Of a stretch of 26,433 nt of DNA, positions 21,815-26,433 are shown piece by piece. Within the stretch, counting starts at the first letter, position 1; each line of letters starts with the position of its first letter. The DNA is from Verrucomicrobiota bacterium (GTDB lineage Bacteria; Verrucomicrobiota; Verrucomicrobiia; Chthoniobacterales; UBA10450), in the NCBI GenBank assembly GCA_003219115.1, contig QHPN01000086.1, positions 2,703 through 29,135 on the forward strand, given 5' to 3'. The position numbers were made by a program, and so were the translations under genes. A model generated the notes under the pieces. It was not told where the DNA came from. It ran no database searches and saw nothing but the letters and a program-made list of their open reading frames with translations.

Positions 21815-23557
21815 ATGGCAACTTTCACATTCAAACTGACTTACGGAACGATCGCATTCCTCGCGGCCATCTCGGTCTCCTTTGGCCAAGCGACTTCGCC
21901 TGCTCCCGAGAGCACTGAAAAGACGGCGGCAAAGGCCAATTCTGCCAAGAATGCCGATAAATCCGAGTCAGGTGCTGCCCCTTTAACCGTTGTCCAGGCG
22001 ACAAGCGCGACGTCGGCGCCAGCAGCCCCCAAAGCAGCAGTTCCCCAACCATCTACCAGCACGCCCGCCACCACGGTTGTACCGCCTGCTGCTCCCGAAT
22101 CTGCTACGGAAAGCGGTGGTGTCGGCGTGCGTGAGTTTCAGGGCGACGATGTCGGCCAGGTGCTCCGTCTACTGGCCCGTCAGGCAAAGGTTAACATGGT
22201 GGTAAGCGATCAGGTGACTGGCACGGTGACGATGCGATTGGAAGATGTCACCGCGCTGCAAGCGATCGCCATTATCGTAAAGGCCAAAGGCTTGTTCCTG
22301 GATGAGATCGACCATGTTTACTACATTAAGACGCCTGCCGAAAAAACCGCGGAGCCGACCGAGAGCGATAGCTATCAGTTCAGTTATTCGCGGGCAAAAG
22401 ACGTCGCGCCGTTGCTGGCCTCGCAGCTTGCGAGCAAGGATCCGCCTCAGTTCGACGAGCGGACCAACACCATTTTCTTCCGGGAAACTCGCAGCAACTT
22501 GGACAACGTCCGCAAATTGCTGGTCACGATCGACAAGCCAACGAAGCAAGTAATGATCGAAGCCCGCCTGGTTGAAGTTACGGCGAACCCGCAACAAAGC
22601 TACGGCATTGATTGGTCCGGAGTGGTTGGGAGCGCGAGTAATGGTAAGACATTTACGTACGGTGCACCGTCGACTACTGGCAGCACCAACGGCAACATTA
22701 CAACCGGCGATTTCGCTCTGGGGAATCCCGCGAATCACAACATCCTTGGCAGCTTTGGCAATTTGGCTTTTAGCCAGTTCGCGATCCTGACCATCCCGCA
22801 GATGTCCGCCACCTTGCGATTTCTCAATGAGGATAATGATGCGGAATTTCTCGCCAATCCGCGGGTTGTGACCGCTGACAATTTGCAGGCAAAAATTGAG
22901 ATCAACCGCGCTCAGCCGGTCCCACAGTTGAATTTCAACGAACAGACTGCCACCGCCGTTTTCGGTGGGTTCCAGGACAAAAAGTTCGGTAACACGCTTA
23001 TCGTTACGCCCAGCATTAATAAGGACAACTTTGTCACCCTGAAGGTGAAACCCGAGATCAGCAACAAAGTCGGAGATTCCACCTTTGTATTCGCGGGTGC
23101 AACGGTCAGCAGCCCGATTATCGACACGCGCACATTGGAATCCAATGTCTTGATCCGCAGCGGAGATACCCTCGCCATTGGTGGATTGCTTCAGGATGAA
23201 GTGGCCAAAGCGCGCAACAAAGTGCCCCTGATCGGCGATGTCCCGGTTCTTGGTTATCTCTTTCAGAACCATCTGAACAGTCGCGTCAAACGTAACCTGC
23301 TGGTATTCGTCACACCGACCATTATCACTTCAAAATACGGCACCGGTTTGGAGGATCAGGTTAGCGGATTACATCATGTGGGAGAGGAATACGCTGACAT
23401 TAACGGCTGGCGCAACAACGCCAAAGGCGCCGTCCGGCTGGTGCCAACCGGCAACCGACAAGTAGTAGCTGATTATCCGAAACCGGGAACGCCGCCGCCC
23501 CCCGCAATGGGCGAAGACGTGCAGTTCAAGAGTTCAGCCAAGGATCGCGACTTCTAG
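21815..23557 (+). CDS. Outer-membrane secretin (type II / type IV pilus class)
   Basis: A 580-residue ring-forming secretin monomer. A signal peptide is likely at residues 1-25 (TYGTIAFLAAISVSFGQA). An Ala/Pro/Thr/Ser-rich linker follows to about residue 100. Next comes an STN/N0-like domain at about 105-170 (VREFQGDDVGQVLRLLARQA, then NMVVSDQVTGTVTMRLEDV), an N1-like domain (YSRAKDVAPLLASQLASKDP), and the secretin core ending in VPLIGDVPVLGYLFQ at 470-484 and NLLVFVTPTII. A Pro-rich tail closes it. No pilotin, ATPase or pilin genes are nearby, so type II secretion and type IV pili cannot be told apart. Confidence 0.9.
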   Translation: MATFTFKLTYGTIAFLAAISVSFGQATSPAPESTEKTAAKANSAKNADKSESGAAPLTVVQATSATSAPAAPKAAVPQPSTSTPATTVVPPAAPESATESGGVGVREFQGDDVGQVLRLLARQAKVNMVVSDQVTGTVTMRLEDVTALQAIAIIVKAKGLFLDEIDHVYYIKTPAEKTAEPTESDSYQFSYSRAKDVAPLLASQLASKDPPQFDERTNTIFFRETRSNLDNVRKLLVTIDKPTKQVMIEARLVEVTANPQQSYGIDWSGVVGSASNGKTFTYGAPSTTGSTNGNITTGDFALGNPANHNILGSFGNLAFSQFAILTIPQMSATLRFLNEDNDAEFLANPRVVTADNLQAKIEINRAQPVPQLNFNEQTATAVFGGFQDKKFGNTLIVTPSINKDNFVTLKVKPEISNKVGDSTFVFAGATVSSPIIDTRTLESNVLIRSGDTLAIGGLLQDEVAKARNKVPLIGDVPVLGYLFQNHLNSRVKRNLLVFVTPTIITSKYGTGLEDQVSGLHHVGEEYADINGWRNNAKGAVRLVPTGNRQVVADYPKPGTPPPPAMGEDVQFKSSAKDRDF

Positions 23558-23584
23558 TTTTCAGTGGAATGTGGGGTTGAGAGG

Positions 23585-23613
23585 GGGCGGACGCTTCACG
23601 GCGTTCGCCCTTT
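23585..23613 (+). terminator. Intrinsic terminator after the secretin gene
   Basis: GGGCGGACGC (23585-23594) pairs with GCGTTCGCCC (23601-23610), allowing one G-U, around TTCACG, and is followed by TTTCC. The stem is strong though the T-run is short. It sits 28 bases past the secretin stop, in a convergent spacer. Confidence 0.6.
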
Positions 23614-23823
23614 CCACTTTCTGCGGGTTTTCTTCTTAGTTGGATCGGCCGCTCTGTCATTCGCCAATGTGGCTCGCACCGATTCTAGAAAATGGCGGCT
23701 CCGCTGCTTTTAGTATTGGCATCGAGGAAGGGACTACTCGATCCACCCGCATGGCGTGGTACGACGCATGGTAGGGGCGATATTGAGTTAAATGGCGGCT
23801 CAGCCGTCCATTATAACCAACGC
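23614..23823. other. Convergent spacer with a direct repeat and a hairpin
   Basis: Between the secretin terminator and the sigma gene end. AAATGGCGGCTC occurs at 23690-23701 and again at 23790-23801, exactly 100 bases apart. The second copy forms the left arm of AATGGCGGCT-C-AGCCGTCCATT (23791-23812, one bulge), which could end transcription or protect the sigma mRNA. I see no gene. Confidence 0.5.
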
Positions 23824-24408
23824 CTAGCGCTCGAGATAACGATTAAGGGCGGCGCGCAGCTCGGTTCGTGCGCGAAACAGCAGGCTTTTGACCGCGGCAA
23901 TCGACAGTCCAAGAACCGCTCCGATTTCCTCGTAGCTCTTGTCCTCGTAACGGCGGAGCACGACCGCCATTCGCTGCTTCTCCGGTAACGCGAAAATTGC
24001 CCGATCAATCTCACGTTGCAGCTCGGCCTCGAGCAGTTGTTCGTCTGGGATCCGTCCCGCCGAATCGACCAGCGCCAGAGCCTCTTCGCCTTCATGAACA
24101 TCGAGCAAGTCGCCCGGGTGCCGTTTGCGCCTCCGCGCTTCATTAAAAACGAGATTGCGTGTGATGGTTAGCAACCAGGTAGTGAATTTCGCGGTCGGCC
24201 GGTAACGCCCCGCACTTTTCCAGACCCGAACAAAAACCTGCTGCGCCACATCCTCGACATCGGAATTGTTGCCGAGCATTCGCCCGACCGTACCAATGAC
24301 CAGAGCCTGATGACGTTCGACGAGCTGTTCGAACGCAGCGATATCGCCGCGTGCCGCTCCCGCCATCAGGGCAGCATCGTCAAGCTCGCTGGCGCGTCGC
24401 TCCGACAT
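23824..24408 (-). CDS. ECF-type RNA polymerase sigma factor
   Basis: Extracytoplasmic-function sigma-70 with regions 2 and 4 only. Started at the ATG 24408 it has 194 residues (MSERRASELDD). Region 2 includes ARGDIAAFEQLVERHQALVI, DVEDVAQQVFVRVWKSAGRY and the -10-contacting FTTWLLTITRNLVFNEARRR. Region 4 is FALPEKQRMAVVLRRYEDKS, then YEEIGAVLGLSIAAVKSLLF, the helix-turn-helix. A 17-residue upstream extension is possible but does not resemble family members. No anti-sigma gene is adjacent. It is divergent from mqnE, with 145 bases between. Confidence 0.92.
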   Translation of the reverse strand: MSERRASELDDAALMAGAARGDIAAFEQLVERHQALVIGTVGRMLGNNSDVEDVAQQVFVRVWKSAGRYRPTAKFTTWLLTITRNLVFNEARRRKRHPGDLLDVHEGEEALALVDSAGRIPDEQLLEAELQREIDRAIFALPEKQRMAVVLRRYEDKSYEEIGAVLGLSIAAVKSLLFRARTELRAALNRYLER

Positions 24409-24553
24409 GGAAAAGGACGACGGACACGCGTTCACTGTTATTCGTTTAAAACCCGACAAAGAATTCGGGGTCGCGCCCCGATTGGTCGTTTTGGTTGCAT
24501 CAAATTCTCAGACCATGCATCATTCACCAGCGTTTACGCGTATCAACTTACGA
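24409..24553. promoter_or_regulatory. Divergent promoter region sigma / mqnE
   Basis: A 145-base spacer between divergent genes that must carry at least two promoters. A hairpin TCGGGG-TCGCG-CCCCGA lies at 24465-24481. I cannot place -35/-10 elements with confidence. An open frame from 24407 runs through it into mqnE, but the encoded residues (HAFTVIRLKPDKEFGVAPRL) do not look like the MqnE N-terminus. Confidence 0.45.
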
Positions 24554-25705
24554 ATGAATTACCGGTTAATCCCCGACGCGCTTCGGCCCATTGCAGAGAA
24601 AATCGAAGCGCAGGATCGCATCAGCGACGCCGAGGCGGTGGCTTTGTATCAGTCGCGCGATCTGAACGCCCTCGGGATGATGGCGAATGTGATACGCGAA
24701 CGAAAGAACGGGAATTGCGCCAGTTACATTCACAACCGCTACATCAACTACTCCAATATCTGCATTCTTTCGTGCCAGTTCTGCGCCTTCGCTGCCAGGA
24801 AACGCGATGCCCATGCGTTTGAATATGCCATTGAGGAAATTGTTCGGGTTGTCCGCGAAGCCCTGCCGCTTGGTATCACCGAGGTCCATATGGTGGGTGG
24901 GCTTCATCCGACGTTGCGCAAGGAATGGTATCTAGACTTGCTGCGCGAGTTACGCGCGCTCAATCCCGACCTGCACATCAAGGCGTTCACCGCCATCGAA
25001 GTGCGTCACCTGGCGCAGCGGATTTTTCGGCTGTCGATCCCGGAAATGCTCCAATTGTTGCGCGAGCACGGGCTGGGCTCGATTACCGGAGGCGGCGCGG
25101 AAATTTTTGATCCGGTCGTGCGCGACACGATTTGCCGCGGCAAGGAAACGGCGGAAGAATGGCTCGAGGTCCATCGCACCTGGCACGAAATGGGTGGTCG
25201 CAGCACCTGCACCATGCTTTATGGCCACATCGAGACGCTTGAACATCGGGTCGATCATTTAAGCAAGTTGCGCCGGCTCCAGGACGAGACCGGCGGTTTC
25301 ACCGGCTTTGTTCCATTTGCCTTTGAACCACAAACGACAATTCTGGCCCACATCAAACCCGCCACGGCCATTGAACAACTCCGTAACCTTGCCGTCAGCC
25401 GTATTTATTTGGATAACATTGATCATCTGACCGCGTATTGGGTGAGCATCGGTCTGCCCCTCGCACAGGTCTCCCTGAGTTACGGCGTGGACGATTTACA
25501 CGGCACTATTCTGGAAGAAAAGATTTTCCACATGGCCGGCGCAACAACACCACAGCAGCAAACCGTCGCCGCCCTGGAGCACGCCATTCGCGAGGCTGGT
25601 CGCGAACCGGTCCAACGGGACAGCTATTATCGACATATTGTTGCGTCGAAAAACGGATCAACGCCGAGCGCGCGGTCGACCAAGGCGGAGCTGGCGTGCG
25701 TTTAG
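24554..25705 (+). CDS. mqnE: Aminodeoxyfutalosine synthase (radical SAM)
   Basis: Futalosine-pathway menaquinone synthesis: joins the MqnA product to an adenosyl radical to give aminodeoxyfutalosine. Started at ATG 24554 it has 383 residues, the family length. The radical SAM cluster motif is C70-x3-C74-x2-C77 (NICILSCQFCAFAARK). Distinctive MqnE segments follow: TEVHMVGGLHP, LHIKAFTAIEVRHLAQ, SITGGGAEIFDPVVRDTIC, STCTMLYGHIETLEHRVDHL, and GFVPFAFEP. It is distinguished from MqnC by GGGAEIF and the HIETLEHRVDH block. mqnA follows in the same direction. Confidence 0.94.
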   Translation: MNYRLIPDALRPIAEKIEAQDRISDAEAVALYQSRDLNALGMMANVIRERKNGNCASYIHNRYINYSNICILSCQFCAFAARKRDAHAFEYAIEEIVRVVREALPLGITEVHMVGGLHPTLRKEWYLDLLRELRALNPDLHIKAFTAIEVRHLAQRIFRLSIPEMLQLLREHGLGSITGGGAEIFDPVVRDTICRGKETAEEWLEVHRTWHEMGGRSTCTMLYGHIETLEHRVDHLSKLRRLQDETGGFTGFVPFAFEPQTTILAHIKPATAIEQLRNLAVSRIYLDNIDHLTAYWVSIGLPLAQVSLSYGVDDLHGTILEEKIFHMAGATTPQQQTVAALEHAIREAGREPVQRDSYYRHIVASKNGSTPSARSTKAELACV

Positions 25706-25763
25706 AGCCGCGCACCGACCGCGAAATTAAGCCACCGATGGAACACAGAGAAAAACTTTCTCT

Positions 25764-25797
25764 ATATCCGTGGCCATCCGTGTTTCATCTGTGGCTT
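25764..25797 (+). repeat. Tandem ATCCGTGG-type repeat in the mqnE-mqnA spacer
   Basis: Three near-identical eleven-base words in a row: TATCCGTGGCC, ATCCGTGTTTC, ATCTGTGGCTT. I recognise this phrase type (ATCCGTGTTCATCTGTGG) from spacers of many environmental bacteria. A related phrase, ATCCGCGTAATCTGCGG, lies at about 17322-17338 behind rpsD. Confidence 0.6.
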
Positions 25798-25801
25798 GAA
25801 A

Positions 25802-26433
25802 ATGCTGCGCATTGGTTGCGTTAAATATCTTAACGCTCGCCCGCTGATTCACGGCTGGAAGGGTGAGGTTGATTTTGATCATACAGCAGCGCTTTGTCGA
25901 AAACTGGAGCGCGGCGACCTCGATGTAGCCCTCGTTTCCAGTCTCGAATTTCTACGTCGTCCGATTTACCGCATTGTCGACGGGGTCTCGATTTCGTCCC
26001 GCGGCGATGTTTACAGTGTCATCGTTGCGCATGGTGCAGAACTCGCGCGGGTTGAACAAATCGAACTCGATCCTGCATCCGAAACCTCGGTCGCGCTTTT
26101 GCGCTGTCTTCTTGCGCACCGCGGATTGAGTCCGCGCTTGGTTCGGAACATAGACTCTCAGTCTGTTCGCCGAGCGGGTTTACAACCCGCTGTACCACTG
26201 CAAGACGCACGCCTCCTGATTGGGGATCAAGCGATTCGATTCCGACAGCGCTACCGGGATTACCGTGTCTGGGATTTGGGTGAAGAATGGAACAACGTGG
26301 CCCATCTCCCGTTTGTTTTCGCACTCTGGCTCATTCGACCGGAAGTCACTGGCACGACGGAAATCGCCACGGCGCTCCGACACCTCCGCGATCGGAACCT
26401 GCAAAACCTCGATGATCTGGTCTCGTCACAAAT
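25802..26433 (+). CDS. mqnA: Chorismate dehydratase MqnA, 3' partial
   Basis: First step of the futalosine pathway: chorismate to 3-enolpyruvylbenzoate. From ATG 25802 the frame stays open for 210 codons to the window end. The N-terminus MLRIGCVKYLNARPLIHGW matches the family's RIGxVxYLNxxPL, and GDLDVALVSSLEF, SSRGDVYSVIV, SETSVALLRCLL, RLLIGDQAIRF and VWDLGEEWNNVAHLPFVFALW follow in the expected order. Residues about 115-130 (RNIDSQSVRRAGLQPAV) are encoded by an intergenic-type repeat unit and sit in a linker before the LLIGDQA strand. It forms an apparent operon with mqnE. Confidence 0.93.
   Translation, partial: MLRIGCVKYLNARPLIHGWKGEVDFDHTAALCRKLERGDLDVALVSSLEFLRRPIYRIVDGVSISSRGDVYSVIVAHGAELARVEQIELDPASETSVALLRCLLAHRGLSPRLVRNIDSQSVRRAGLQPAVPLQDARLLIGDQAIRFRQRYRDYRVWDLGEEWNNVAHLPFVFALWLIRPEVTGTTEIATALRHLRDRNLQNLDDLVSSQ
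26144..26191 (+). repeat. Two-hairpin repeat unit inside mqnA
   Basis: CGGAACATAG (26144-26153), hairpin AGACT-CTC-AGTCT (26152-26164), linker TGTTCGCC, hairpin AGCGGGTT-TAC-AACCCGCT (26173-26191). The leader is identical over ten bases to unit A at 3808-3817, and the linker is near-identical, while both hairpins have different arms. The unit is in frame with mqnA and adds no stop codon. Confidence 0.85.

Noticed and set aside
22169..23272. A 367-codon minus-strand open frame opposite the secretin
   Set aside because: It is the complement of well-conserved secretin coding sequence and has no family motif.

Overview
The window carries the translation core of a verrucomicrobial-type bacterium followed by accessory genes. 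The assignment to Verrucomicrobia, perhaps a Chthoniobacterales-like soil lineage, is an inference. It rests on an S10-spc-alpha cluster without rpsN and rpmD, on futalosine-pathway menaquinone genes, on a DUF2934 protein, and on intergenic spacers full of small hairpin repeats. No rRNA or 16S marker is present to confirm it.

Positions 1-17179 form one long plus-strand ribosomal protein array: fusA (5' end cut), rpsJ, rplC, rplD, rplW, rplB, rpsS, an unrelated coiled-coil gene, rplV, rpsC, rplP, rpmC, rpsQ, rplN, rplX, rplE, rpsH, rplF, rplR, rpsE, rplO, secY, adk, map, infA, rpmJ, rpsM, rpsK and rpsD. Many genes overlap by 1-4 bases, as expected for translational coupling. Four things depart from the textbook order: tuf is missing between fusA and rpsJ, rpsN and rpmD are missing, a coiled-coil protein sits between rpsS and rplV, and rpoA-rplQ do not follow rpsD. 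Several ribosomal proteins (S11, S17, L22, L15, L24) have long Ala/Lys/Pro-rich tails.

Positions 17180-26433 are a looser mixture. They hold a frameshifted small membrane protein, a minus-strand small protein, a single-domain response regulator, a DUF2934 protein (minus), a frameshifted holin-4-like membrane protein overlapping an Anbu-type proteasome-like hydrolase, trpF, an outer-membrane secretin, an ECF sigma factor (minus), and the menaquinone genes mqnE and mqnA (3' end cut).

The most unusual feature is a set of structured intergenic repeats. At least seven spacers carry the same plan: a unit of one to three small hairpins followed by a related unit in inverted orientation. Within a pair, linkers or loops are conserved while hairpin arms differ, often with compensating changes that keep pairing. 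One unit of the type found between rplW and rplB also lies in frame inside mqnA, and another supplies the last codons and stop of the small gene at 17997-18233. All calls come from reading the sequence; no database search was run.
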